From: Planctomycetota bacterium
Lineage (GTDB): Bacteria > Planctomycetota > Phycisphaerae > Sedimentisphaerales > UBA12454
DNA length: 29,822 bases
NCBI GenBank assembly: GCA_018828825.1
Contig: JAHJUV010000093.1
Coordinates: forward strand, 1-29,822
Direction of reading: 5' to 3'
The notes under the pieces were generated by a model. It was not told the DNA's origin. It saw only the letters and a program-made list of their open reading frames with translations, and ran no database searches. Below, piece after piece: positions 1-7,177 of this stretch. Every line of letters starts with the position of its first letter. Position 1 is the first letter of the stretch. The translations under genes were made by a program, and so were the position numbers.

Positions 1-684
1 CCAGATATTTGCCGGCCCTGATGCAATTCGAGACGTATCGATAAAACCTTTGCCGCAGGACTTCAACTCTTTCAAATCCGATGCGTTCAGCAGCGCCGCG
101 GCGACAACGTGTGGCAGATGACTGACATTGCCGAGAATTTTATCGTGCTGCTGCGGCGTCATCGTACTGACTCGGCAGCCAAGTTGCGACCAGAATTTTT
201 TTAACGTCTGAATAGCCGATGAATTTGTCGAAGCGTCTTTTGTTATGATACAGCCTGCGCCGTCGAACATATCGTCTCTGCCGAACTCAACGCCTCGCTG
301 CTCGGAACCGGCTATCGGATGAGAACCGACATAGCTTACATATGAAGGCAAATACTGTTTCGCCCACTGATGCGGTAATACCTTCGTCGAGCCAACATCG
401 GTAACAATACATCCTTTTTTCAGAGCCGACCGGATTGACTTATATATTATTCTGAAGGTACTTATCGGCGTCGCAAGTATCACAATATCTGCATCGGCGA
501 CACTTTCCTCGATATCGTCAAAAATCACATCCGCAACGCCGAGCTTCCGGGCCCGCTTGCGAGTGGTCTCCCTATGGCTGTAGCCGGCCGTTTTTACACC
601 CCAGTTGCCCCGGCTTACTGCCAGCGTAACCGAAGAACCCAAAAGACCTAAGCCTATCACTGTAACCTGTTGTAAGTTCTTCAA
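1..684 (-). CDS. tyrA: Prephenate dehydrogenase, C-terminus cut by the window edge
   Basis: Oxidative decarboxylation of prephenate to 4-hydroxyphenylpyruvate in tyrosine synthesis (cytoplasmic, NAD(P)-dependent). Translating the minus strand gives 228 codons without a stop, running off position 1. Visible are a Rossmann motif GLGLLGSS at residues 11-18, the ATPIS strand, DVGSTK, the family signature GSHPIAGSE, and further on NVSHLPH followed by the DTSRIASG segment, all in TyrA order. There is no ATG. I chose the TTG at 682-684, which has AAGG eight bases upstream and puts the Rossmann strand at the normal distance; a second TTG at 706-708 lacks a spaced ribosome site. It is divergent from accA. 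The C-terminal dimerisation region and any ACT domain lie outside the window. Family assignment is secure; cofactor preference and arogenate versus prephenate specificity cannot be told. Confidence 0.9.
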   Translation of the reverse strand, partial: MKNLQQVTVIGLGLLGSSVTLAVSRGNWGVKTAGYSHRETTRKRARKLGVADVIFDDIEESVADADIVILATPISTFRIIYKSIRSALKKGCIVTDVGSTKVLPHQWAKQYLPSYVSYVGSHPIAGSEQRGVEFGRDDMFDGAGCIITKDASTNSSAIQTLKKFWSQLGCRVSTMTPQQHDKILGNVSHLPHVVAAALLNASDLKELKSCGKGFIDTSRIASGPANIW

Positions 685-729
685 AATAAAGACCTTATAT
701 AAACACAATCCTTTTTGTCAGGTTTATAA

Positions 730-758
730 AAACTATCGACAAACTCCTCTAATGTCAA
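730..758 (-). promoter_or_regulatory. Weak candidate promoter for tyrA
   Basis: On the minus strand a perfect -35 hexamer TTGACA (753-758) is followed after 17 bases by TAGTTT (730-735), a poor -10 match. It faces tyrA, about 45 bases upstream of its TTG start. Only the -35 is convincing. Confidence 0.3.
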
Positions 759-789
759 TTTTTTTCTTTCTTTAAAGGCCCAAATCTGG

Positions 790-795
790 TATACT
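790..795 (+). promoter_or_regulatory. Candidate -10 element upstream of accA
   Basis: TATACT lies in the tyrA-accA divergent region and matches five of six positions of the sigma-70 -10 consensus. The hexamer 17 bases upstream (TTTCTT) is a poor -35. If used, transcription would start near 802, giving a leader of about 130 bases before accA that contains the hairpin at 847-875 and the palindromes at 880-900. Confidence 0.35.
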
Positions 796-846
796 GCCCC
801 CCTGCTAAAGCATTTCAAGTAAAAGGACTACTGTTCAAGCCAGCGG

Positions 847-875
847 TTCCGGCCCTGATGGGTAGGAATTTTTTT
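847..875 (+). terminator. Terminator-like hairpin in the accA leader
   Basis: TTCC (847-850) pairs with GGAA (865-868) and CCC (853-855) with GGG (860-862), with a TGAT loop and a 2x2 internal mismatch, followed directly by seven T residues (869-875). This has intrinsic terminator form, but it lies 60 bases upstream of accA and downstream of a candidate -10. It could end a short RNA of about 75 bases or act as an attenuator. The stem is short and interrupted, so strength is doubtful. Confidence 0.4.
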
Positions 876-879
876 GTGC

Positions 880-900
880 ATACGGTATGCAATACTGTAT
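880..900 (+). repeat. Two tandem 9-bp palindromes, possible operator
   Basis: ATACGGTAT (880-888) and ATACTGTAT (892-900) are each palindromic around one central base (ATAC-N-GTAT). They are spaced 12 bases start to start, roughly one helical turn. The first extends to a 15-bp palindrome at 877-891. They sit 36 bases upstream of the accA ATG. The geometry suggests a dimeric DNA-binding regulator, but no regulator is identified. Confidence 0.4.
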
Positions 901-935
901 TTTAAACGGAAAATAACGATTATAATCTTAATTTG

Positions 936-2018
936 ATGGCAGATAATAAAATTAAAAACGGCGGCGATTACCTTTCGTTTGAAGAGGTCATTGTCGAAAT
1001 TGACAGCCAGATAGCCGAGCTTACAAGACTAAGCTCGGTCAAGGGCATCGACTATTCTGCCGAAATCCGCAAACTCCAGAAGCAGCAGGTCGCCGAATTC
1101 AAAAAGATATACGCCGGCCTTTCCGCCTGGCAGACCGTTCAGGTAGCAAGACATCCGAAAAGACCCCTTCTCGGCGACTACCTCAATCTTATGGTAAAGG
1201 ATTTCCGCCAGCTCCACGGCGACAGGTGTTTCGGCGATGATGCCGCGATAGTCTGCGGCACTGGCCACATCGGCAGGGAAAAAGTTATGGTCATCGGCCA
1301 GAACAAGGGCCGCGACACAAAAGAAAAAATAAAATGCAATTTCGGCTGCCCAAACCCCGAAGGCTACCGCAAGGCTCTTGCCAAAATGAAATTCGCCGAA
1401 AAATTCAATATTCCGGTTGTTACTCTGATTGACACACCCGGCGCATATCCGGGCATCGGCGCAGAAGAACGAGGCCAGGCCCAGGCCATTGCCGTAAATC
1501 TTATGGAAATGTCCCGTCTGAAAGTGCCGATTATCTGTATCGTCATCGGCGAAGGCGGCTCAGGAGGCGCTTTAGGTATAGGTGTAGGCGATAGAATGGC
1601 AATACTTGAGTACGCTTATTATTCAGTCATCTCGCCCGAAGGTTGTGCCGCAATTCTATGGCGTGACGGCTCGAAAGCACAAGAGGCCGCAGAAGCACTC
1701 AAACTGACAAGCAAAGAGCTGCACAGATTGGGAATCGCAGACTCGATAATAGCCGAACCTCTCGGCGGGGCGCACAGAAACATCCACGACGCCGTTTACA
1801 ACGTCGAACAATACATCGTCAGAACCCTGCGCGAGCTGAAAAGAATGAACGTGGAAAATCTGCTCGAAAACAGATACCAGAAACTCCGTGCCATAGGAAC
1901 ATCAGCCACAACGTTCAAGCCGTTAAGCGAACCCGAGAAAAAAATAAAAGAAGCCGCCGAAAAAGTAATAGAGGCCGGAAAAATTAAACCGCAGCAACCC
2001 GTTGCCGCCAGAACCTGA
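936..2018 (+). CDS. accA: Acetyl-CoA carboxylase carboxyltransferase subunit alpha
   Basis: Half of the carboxyltransferase that moves the carboxyl group from carboxybiotin to acetyl-CoA, giving malonyl-CoA for fatty acid synthesis. The protein (360 residues from the ATG at 936) has the N-terminal helical segment FEEVIVEIDSQIAEL, then the crotonase-like core with HGDRCFGDD, VTLIDTPGAYPG, GEGGSGGALGIG near residue 206 and the SVISPEGCAAILW signature, all typical of AccA. It is about 40 residues longer than the E. coli protein (319), the extra being a charged Lys/Glu-rich C-terminal tail. A TTG directly precedes the ATG; neither has a clear Shine-Dalgarno. accD is not in the window. Its supply of malonyl-CoA fits with the FabZ and lipid A genes further on, but accA is transcribed separately and is convergent with recR (20 bases between stops). 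Confidence 0.96.
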   Translation: MADNKIKNGGDYLSFEEVIVEIDSQIAELTRLSSVKGIDYSAEIRKLQKQQVAEFKKIYAGLSAWQTVQVARHPKRPLLGDYLNLMVKDFRQLHGDRCFGDDAAIVCGTGHIGREKVMVIGQNKGRDTKEKIKCNFGCPNPEGYRKALAKMKFAEKFNIPVVTLIDTPGAYPGIGAEERGQAQAIAVNLMEMSRLKVPIICIVIGEGGSGGALGIGVGDRMAILEYAYYSVISPEGCAAILWRDGSKAQEAAEALKLTSKELHRLGIADSIIAEPLGGAHRNIHDAVYNVEQYIVRTLRELKRMNVENLLENRYQKLRAIGTSATTFKPLSEPEKKIKEAAEKVIEAGKIKPQQPVAART

Positions 2019-2038
2019 GCGACAGAAATCTAAAACTC

Positions 2039-2644
2039 CTACTCGAGCTCGCATCTTCCCAAAATAGCGTCCGTAAGCACCGCGCCGCCGGCGTATTCAA
2101 TCTGACTTCCGCCCGGCAGACCCCTTGCAAGTCTCGTAACCTTAATCCCCATCGGTTTTATCAATGAACTGATATATAAAGCCGTACCGTCGCCCTCAAC
2201 GGTTGGGTTCGTCGCCATCACCACCTCGCCTACTTTCCCGACGCGAACACGCTCTATCAAATGTTCTATCGTCAAATCCTGCGGCTCAATACCATCAAGC
2301 GGAGCGATATGACCGCCGAGAACATGATAAACCCATTTGCAAAGCCCCGTCTTTTCCAGTGCGATAAGGTCCTTGAACTGCTCGACGACGCAGATAATGC
2401 TTTTGTCGCGTTTCGCATCGCGGCAAATCGAACACAAATCGCTCTCGGAAAGATTATGACACTGTTTGCATTGCTTGATACTGTTTTTAAGTTTCGTTAT
2501 GGCATCGGTAAGCAAAAGTGCCTCGTTCTTCTCCGTTCTTAATATATGAAACGCAAGCCTCTCTGCGGTTTTAGTACCAATCCCCGGCAGCTTGGCTAAT
2601 TCATCTATCAGTTTATTTAAACTTTGTGTATATGCTGGATTCAT
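2039..2644 (-). CDS. recR: Recombination mediator RecR
   Basis: RecR acts with RecO (and RecF) to load RecA onto SSB-coated single-stranded DNA at gaps. The 201-residue protein has the normal length and domain order: N-terminal helix-hairpin-helix (LAKLPGIGTKTAERLAF, residues 16-32), a four-cysteine zinc site (Cys59, Cys62, Cys71, Cys74), a Toprim domain with EVVMATNPTVEGDGTA, and the closing RGLPGGSQIEYA segment. The ATG at 2644 has AAAGG about six bases upstream. It stands alone here, without the dnaX-ybaB neighbours common in other bacteria, and is convergent with accA. Confidence 0.97.
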   Translation of the reverse strand: MNPAYTQSLNKLIDELAKLPGIGTKTAERLAFHILRTEKNEALLLTDAITKLKNSIKQCKQCHNLSESDLCSICRDAKRDKSIICVVEQFKDLIALEKTGLCKWVYHVLGGHIAPLDGIEPQDLTIEHLIERVRVGKVGEVVMATNPTVEGDGTALYISSLIKPMGIKVTRLARGLPGGSQIEYAGGAVLTDAILGRCELE

Positions 2645-2668
2645 CCCGCACCTTTCTTTTAAAACCGT

Positions 2669-2697
2669 ATTATAATATCTATCCCGAAAGGTTTAAA
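2669..2697 (-). promoter_or_regulatory. recR: Candidate sigma-70 promoter for recR
   Basis: On the minus strand a perfect TATAAT (2669-2674) lies 17 bases downstream of TTTAAA (2692-2697, four of six matches to TTGACA). The -10 is 24 bases upstream of the recR ATG, leaving a leader of about 18 bases that includes the ribosome site. Confidence 0.6.
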
Positions 2698-3045
2698 GAC
2701 AAAACTAAGATAGGATTCGTGGTTATTCCCGCTTCTTTCACACCTTTCCCGCCTTTCTTACTTTTTTCGCTTTTTTCTCTGCTTTGGTAGTCCTTTCCAT
2801 TTGCTTTTCAACAGGAAACGTCTATAATAACAGGTCGCTTGTGGAGAAGGAAAAAAATGCAATTGTTTTTGAGGATCACAAATAAAATATAAATCCGTCT
2901 TCGTTAAAAACTTCGACGAGACGCTGACGCCCCCGTTTGCACGATGGTAAACTCCGGGGTAGGGACTAAACAAGGGGATGATTTGAAATATAACGTACAA
3001 ATAGTTTGACAAAAAACATACTTTCAGAGATGACACGATAGCACT
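2698..3045. other. Gene-poor stretch between recR and the endonuclease V remnant
   Basis: I see no supported gene here. A pyrimidine-rich tract on the plus strand runs from about 2725 to 2785. The only long open frame (minus, 2758-3036) gives a 92-residue peptide ending in a Lys/Arg run with no recognisable domain, and I treat it as chance. A perfect TTGACA on the plus strand at 3006-3011 points at the remnant at 3046 but has no good -10 at the right distance. Confidence 0.5.
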
Positions 3046-3201
3046 ATGCGGATAAAAACCTTACATAACTGGGATATTACCTCTGAAAAGGCGATTGTGC
3101 TTGATTGCTGCGGAAAATATCGATTGCCTGAACCGAGCCGAATCGCTCATCAGACTGTTACACGATTAAAAATTAGCATTAGAAAAGGCAATGACCAGTA
3201 A
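3046..3201 (+). pseudogene. nfi: Endonuclease V remnant, catalytic core deleted
   Basis: A 51-codon frame joins the two ends of endonuclease V (deoxyinosine 3' endonuclease, DNA repair). Residues 1-19 (MRIKTLHNWDITSEKAIVL) match the family N-terminus, for example LHRWDLPPEEAIKVQ as I recall it from the Thermotoga enzyme. Residues 24-42 (KYRLPEPSRIAHQTVTRLK) match the extreme C-terminus (RRIPEPTRLAHIYTQRLKK). About 170 residues, carrying all the metal-binding Asp/Glu residues of a roughly 225-residue enzyme, are missing, and the junction near residues 16-20 stays in frame. The other two frames across the junction show no core sequence. There is no Shine-Dalgarno. The TAA (3199-3201) lies 2 bases from the stop of the convergent gene at 3204. 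A catalytically dead relic is by far the best reading; an assembly collapse would look the same. Confidence 0.8.
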
Positions 3202-3203
3202 TA

Positions 3204-3941
3204 TCATTTTTTCTCACTGCCAGGTTCAAATTTTATCACAAGCTTGAAACGGTGCTTCTCAGCCTGCAGTGATGAAACTTCTATCCCTAGCGGTACAATG
3301 AATGGTTTTGTTATATTTGCATCGATCACAATCGAATCACAAGGAAAGTATGCACCGGAATCGATGACATTTGCTGATTCGATGTAGTAGGAAGTAATAG
3401 TTTTATCTGGTTGCATCCCATTTTCAGTCCGTTTCAAAAATCCGAGCGGTCTCCAAGCACTTCCCATATTGAGACTTAATTCAGATGGGAATTTAACAAT
3501 GACCATCAGCTTTTCGGCTGGTCTATTCCCTATATTTCTTATAACTAACCCTATTTTTTTGTATTCATTGACATCATGAATAACTATCGATGCTTGCTTC
3601 ACTGTTCGCATACCTAATGAACTTGGAAAGTTTATATCCGTGAATTCGTTAACCGCTAATCCGTTAATAAAAGGCTGAAACTCGGGTTTTCTCTGGATTT
3701 CCTGCTGAAGAACGGAAATTTGCGACTTAAGATGTTGTATTTCCTTTTGTTCATTAGTTGGAACAAAATATCTCCATATTTCTGAAACAAACAAACTTAA
3801 AATCGCCCCTGCCACTAATGATAAAATAACTAGCCCTTTTGGTTGATGCCACCAACAATACTTTGTACCCCGAATAGCAGATTTTGAACAACGCAAGTTT
3901 GTAGATTCAATATGAGCTTGACATTGTTTTCTTTTATTCAT
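3204..3941 (-). CDS. Orphan membrane-anchored protein with Cys3-His motif
   Basis: Function not recognised. The 245-residue protein opens with a small putative zinc site, Cys7, Cys18, Cys29 and His32, in a C-x10-C-x10-YCxxH pattern like the short Cys/His modules found at the start of assorted bacterial proteins. One hydrophobic segment follows (about residues 36-54), then a heptad-like Gln/Lys/Glu-rich stretch (63-85) that could be a coiled coil. The rest (about 100-245) is beta-rich without a motif I can name. The Cys/His module would be cytoplasmic and the C-terminal domain periplasmic if the N-terminus stays inside. No Shine-Dalgarno precedes the ATG. Composition is more AT-rich than the genes upstream, and with the neighbouring nfi relic this suggests acquired or decaying DNA. 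It lies downstream of the Gfo/Idh gene on the same strand but is probably not part of that operon. Confidence 0.7.
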   Translation of the reverse strand: MNKRKQCQAHIESTNLRCSKSAIRGTKYCWWHQPKGLVILSLVAGAILSLFVSEIWRYFVPTNEQKEIQHLKSQISVLQQEIQRKPEFQPFINGLAVNEFTDINFPSSLGMRTVKQASIVIHDVNEYKKIGLVIRNIGNRPAEKLMVIVKFPSELSLNMGSAWRPLGFLKRTENGMQPDKTITSYYIESANVIDSGAYFPCDSIVIDANITKPFIVPLGIEVSSLQAEKHRFKLVIKFEPGSEKK

Positions 3942-3991
3942 ATTACTATTTTGAAATTTTTAATTTTTCAATTTTAAATTTTCAATCCGTT
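3942..3991. other. AT-rich spacer with TTCAATTTT-type repeats
   Basis: The 50 bases between the orphan gene and the Gfo/Idh stop are nearly all A/T, with short overlapping repeats of TTCAATTTT and AAATTTT. No stable GC stem is visible, so this is not a convincing terminator. It marks the composition change between the Lpx operon and the accessory patch. Confidence 0.4.
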
Positions 3992-5008
3992 TTAATCCCA
4001 CTTGTGTTCCTTGACGGATTTTAAAATTGCCTCGGCACATTTGAGGGCGGCAAGGCCTTCTTCGGCAGTTACTTCAGGACGGGAGTCGCTGTTGAGAATT
4101 GAATTTAAAAAAGATTCCTGCTCGACGCGGAGAGGCTCTCTGTCGTCGATGTCGAGCTGCTCGATATGGAGAAGGTCGGGCCAGTTTACAGTACTGAAGT
4201 CGAAATTGTCTTCGGCCTGTTTTTGTTTAATCCATTTGACGGCATCAGAATTGGGATCGGCCTTGATTACAACACCTTCTTTTTTGAGAAAATCGAGACT
4301 GAGATATGCCTGTCTGCTGAAGAGGCGGATTTTTCTTACCGTTTTAAGCGCGAGTCTTGAGGCGGTTACGTTTGCGATGCAGCCGTTTTCAAAAGTTATT
4401 CTTGCGTTGCAGATATCCTCGTAATCGCCGATGACATTTACGCCGACGGCGTCAACTTTTTTTACGGCGCTCTGGGCAAGGGCAAGAATTATATCTATAT
4501 CGTGAATCATCACATCGAGCACAACGCTGATATCGGTCGAACGGAACGGATAAGGACTTATACGGGTTGCCTCGATGAATTTGGGTTCGATTTGGAGACG
4601 TTTCATCGCCTGGACAACGGGGTTGCATCTTTCCGAATGGCCGACGGCCACAACGGTGTTGTGCTTTTTGGAAAGAGCGACGATTTTTCCGCCCTGCTCT
4701 GCGCTGGCGGCGAGGGGTTTTTCTATGAGGATAGGAATATTATTACTTATGAAAAACTCGGCAAGGGCAAGATGGCTTGTCGTCGGAGCGGAAATAGTTA
4801 CGGCATCGACTTTGCCCAAAAGCTCCTTAGCATCAGTAAATGCGGTGCATTTATATTCCTTTGCGAGTTTTTTTGCCTTGTCCTGCTGGACATCGACTAT
4901 ACCGACGAGGCTGCTTTGGGGCAGTTTGCTAAGGACCTTTGCGTGAATCTGTCCCATTTTTCCTGCGCCGACTATGGCTGTTCTGAGTTTGTTTGCCGGA
5001 GCTGACAT
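3992..5008 (-). CDS. Gfo/Idh/MocA-family oxidoreductase coupled to lpxA
   Basis: NAD(P)-dependent sugar oxidoreductase of 338 residues. The N-terminal Rossmann domain has GAGKMG (residues 14-19), the family EKP motif is at 96-98, and a D165-x3-H169 pair lies in the C-terminal domain where the catalytic Asp/His of this family sits. Its ATG overlaps the lpxA stop by one base (TAATG), so the two are very likely translationally coupled. In some bacteria an lpxA-linked enzyme of this family (GnnA) oxidises UDP-GlcNAc at C3, the first step to a 3-amino sugar used by LpxA to make amide-rich lipid A; a partner aminotransferase (GnnB) then acts. No aminotransferase is visible here, so that role is only a hypothesis. 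The family is certain, the substrate is not. Confidence 0.85.
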   Translation of the reverse strand: MSAPANKLRTAIVGAGKMGQIHAKVLSKLPQSSLVGIVDVQQDKAKKLAKEYKCTAFTDAKELLGKVDAVTISAPTTSHLALAEFFISNNIPILIEKPLAASAEQGGKIVALSKKHNTVVAVGHSERCNPVVQAMKRLQIEPKFIEATRISPYPFRSTDISVVLDVMIHDIDIILALAQSAVKKVDAVGVNVIGDYEDICNARITFENGCIANVTASRLALKTVRKIRLFSRQAYLSLDFLKKEGVVIKADPNSDAVKWIKQKQAEDNFDFSTVNWPDLLHIEQLDIDDREPLRVEQESFLNSILNSDSRPEVTAEEGLAALKCAEAILKSVKEHKWD

Positions 5009-5823
5009 TAATGTCCTTTTCTTCTAAGCGACTCAAGGTATCTGCCGAAACGATGCTCGCTGCTGTTGATAATCGAATCGGTCATAGCTTTTACGTTCTC
5101 ATCCAGACCGCCTTTTGCGGCAAGGGCTTTTGCGTTTTCGAGAAGCGGAGTTTTGCTCTTGAACAGGAATTTAAAGGCATCGTTAATCTCCCGTTGCTGG
5201 TCTTCGGTGAGGCCTGCCCGCACCAATCCCCTTTTGTTTATCATTCTTATTTCTGGTGGATAGTGGCCGCTGACGATAACAAAAGGCGGGACATCGTGAT
5301 TTATGCCGGCGAAACCGGCGGCATAGCTCCATTTGCCGATAGTAATAAACTGGTGAATCAGCACGACGCCGCTGAGCCAGACGCCTGTTTCAATTTTGCA
5401 GTGTCCGCTGACCTGCGTGCCGTTGCTGAGAACAGTTTTGTCCTCAATGATGCAGTCGTGGCCGATATGAACGCCTATCATAATCATATTATTATTGCCG
5501 ACGATGGTTTTGCCGTCCGGGTATATGCTCGGATGAATGGTTACGAATTCGCGGATGATATTTTCATTGCCGATTTCGAGTTGGCCGAAGACGCTGTCGG
5601 GCGTTACGCCGAGCATTTGCGGATTTCTGCCTATAACGCAGCCGGGATAGAAAATATTCTTTTTGCCGATTTTTACATTTTTGCCGATAACGACATTTGC
5701 ATCAAAAATGCAGTCATTGCCTATTATTGCTCCGGCATCGATAAAACAATGGGGGCCGACTACAACATCTTTGCCAAGCTGTGCGCTCGAATCAATTACT
5801 GCTGTTGGATGTATCTTACTCAT
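5008..5823 (-). CDS. lpxA: UDP-N-acetylglucosamine O-acyltransferase LpxA
   Basis: First step of lipid A synthesis: transfer of a 3-hydroxyacyl chain from ACP to the 3-position of UDP-GlcNAc. The 271-residue protein is a left-handed beta-helix made of hexapeptide repeats (I-G-x-x-x-x pattern from residue 4 to about 190), followed by an alpha-helical C-terminus. The catalytic region reads HIGHDC with His122 aligned to E. coli His125; GRNPQ (65-69) and IREFVTIH (90-97) are LpxA hallmarks that separate it from LpxD. The ATG has AGGA about nine bases upstream. It follows lpxC-fabZ after 43 bases and overlaps the Gfo/Idh gene by one base. Confidence 0.96.
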   Translation of the reverse strand: MSKIHPTAVIDSSAQLGKDVVVGPHCFIDAGAIIGNDCIFDANVVIGKNVKIGKKNIFYPGCVIGRNPQMLGVTPDSVFGQLEIGNENIIREFVTIHPSIYPDGKTIVGNNNMIMIGVHIGHDCIIEDKTVLSNGTQVSGHCKIETGVWLSGVVLIHQFITIGKWSYAAGFAGINHDVPPFVIVSGHYPPEIRMINKRGLVRAGLTEDQQREINDAFKFLFKSKTPLLENAKALAAKGGLDENVKAMTDSIINSSEHRFGRYLESLRRKGH

Positions 5824-5866
5824 CGTATTGTTTTCCTAAAAAGACTATCTATCATCAGGTATAAAT

Positions 5867-7177
5867 TTAAACTATTTCTTCATCTATGAGCATAAACTTA
5901 ATCTCGGCTTCAGCAGCCTTCGCATCGCCGACCATAGCTGTGCATTTACATACGGCCGTTTTGCTTCTTGTTCTTGTCGCCTCGGCAATGAGTATTAACT
6001 GGTCGCCGGGCACAACGCTTTTCCGCAGTTTGACATTGTCCATACCGAGCAGAACAGCAAGTTTGCCTGTCAATTCAAGCTTCTGGGCAAAAAGCAAGCC
6101 CGAGACCTGCGCCAAGGCTTCGAGTATGAGAACGCCGGGCATTATCGGGGTGCCGGGAAAATGTCCCTGGAAAAATAATTCGTTGTAAGTGACATTTTTG
6201 ATGCCCTTGATAAATCTGTCGCCATCGATTTCAATTACCCTGTCAACCAGCAAAAACGGGTAACGGTGCGGCAGGATTTTCTGTATTTTGCGTATGTCGA
6301 GCAGAGCAGAAGTACCGGCTTTAGTCATTCTGTCCTGCAACTCGGCCTGCTGTAAAAGCTTAGCCGCGAGTTTCTGATTAAGATTGTGTCCACTCTTATA
6401 GGCTACGATTCTTCCGGTGATTCTTCTGCCGACAAGCGCCAAATCGCCAATCAAGTCGATGATTTTGTGCCTGACGCATTCGTCCTTGAAACGAAAGCTG
6501 TTTTTGATCGGCCCATCGGAACCGATAACGAGGATGTCTTTGGCACTCAGGTGAGTGCCAATGCCGTGAGATTGAAATTGTTTCGCCTCGGCTTCGAGCA
6601 GGAACGTCCTTGCCGGGGCGAGATTATGCTCGAAATATTCAGCTGTGAGACCGCAACTAAGCGATTGTCTGCCGATGCCAGTATGTTTCGTGTAATCCAA
6701 ATCGTACGTAATCTGCAGTTCGTCCACATTTGCAGGAAGCGCATAAATTGAGGCGTCGCCTTGTGTAAGGCTGACCGGTTCGGAGATGGTCATTTCTTTT
6801 CTGGGCTCTTGCTGTTCGACGAAGCCGCATTTTTTCAGTAATTTGAAATATTCCCAACTGCCGCCGTCGACGCCGGGCATTTCGGGGCCATCGATTTCGA
6901 TTATGATATTGTCAATCTCAAGCGCGCTTATGGCGGCCATACAATGCTCTATGGTTTCGACGCTCGTATCGCCTTTTTTTATGGCGGTTCTTCTGGGACG
7001 GTCGCCGACATTTCGAATAGTCGCCTCGATTCGCACCGGCTCGGGAGTATCTTTCCTTACAAAAACAACACCGGTATCGACATCGGCGGGAAGGAAAAGC
7101 ACTTTGGCTTCCTGTCCGCCGAACATTCCCCTGCCGGAAATTCCGGCCTGGTCAGCTATTGTTTTCTGCGGCTTCAA
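5867..7177 (-). CDS. lpxC-fabZ: Bifunctional LpxC-FabZ fusion (deacetylase / dehydratase)
   Basis: One 436-residue chain holding two enzymes. Residues 1 to about 285 are LpxC, the zinc deacetylase committing UDP-3-O-acyl-GlcNAc to lipid A: ETIEHCMAA with zinc ligand His78, DGPEMPGVDGGS, and HKIIDLIGDLAL with the second His/Asp pair, then SGHNLN. From about residue 290 it is FabZ, the 3-hydroxyacyl-ACP dehydratase: LPHRYPFLLVDRV and the active-site GHFPGTPIMPGVLILEALAQ. Such fusions are known in Bacteroidetes and Planctomycetes. The LpxC N-terminal motif reads GRGMFGG instead of the usual GxGLHTG. The start is TTG at 7175-7177, because the next ATG (residue 18) would remove the first conserved strand. 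It overlaps the end of lpxD by 26 bases, implying coupled translation. Confidence 0.96.
   Translation of the reverse strand: MKPQKTIADQAGISGRGMFGGQEAKVLFLPADVDTGVVFVRKDTPEPVRIEATIRNVGDRPRRTAIKKGDTSVETIEHCMAAISALEIDNIIIEIDGPEMPGVDGGSWEYFKLLKKCGFVEQQEPRKEMTISEPVSLTQGDASIYALPANVDELQITYDLDYTKHTGIGRQSLSCGLTAEYFEHNLAPARTFLLEAEAKQFQSHGIGTHLSAKDILVIGSDGPIKNSFRFKDECVRHKIIDLIGDLALVGRRITGRIVAYKSGHNLNQKLAAKLLQQAELQDRMTKAGTSALLDIRKIQKILPHRYPFLLVDRVIEIDGDRFIKGIKNVTYNELFFQGHFPGTPIMPGVLILEALAQVSGLLFAQKLELTGKLAVLLGMDNVKLRKSVVPGDQLILIAEATRTRSKTAVCKCTAMVGDAKAAEAEIKFMLIDEEIV

Noticed and set aside
2758..3036. Minus-strand 92-residue open frame with a Lys/Arg-rich end
   Set aside because: No recognisable domain, no clear ribosome site, and composition follows the pyrimidine tract on the opposite strand; likely chance.
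3942..3991. AT-rich repeats as an intrinsic terminator of the Lpx operon
   Set aside because: No GC stem followed by a T run is present on the minus strand.
4993..5889. Long plus-strand open frame opposite lpxA (298 codons)
   Set aside because: It mirrors the hexapeptide-repeat codons of lpxA on the other strand and has no domain of its own.
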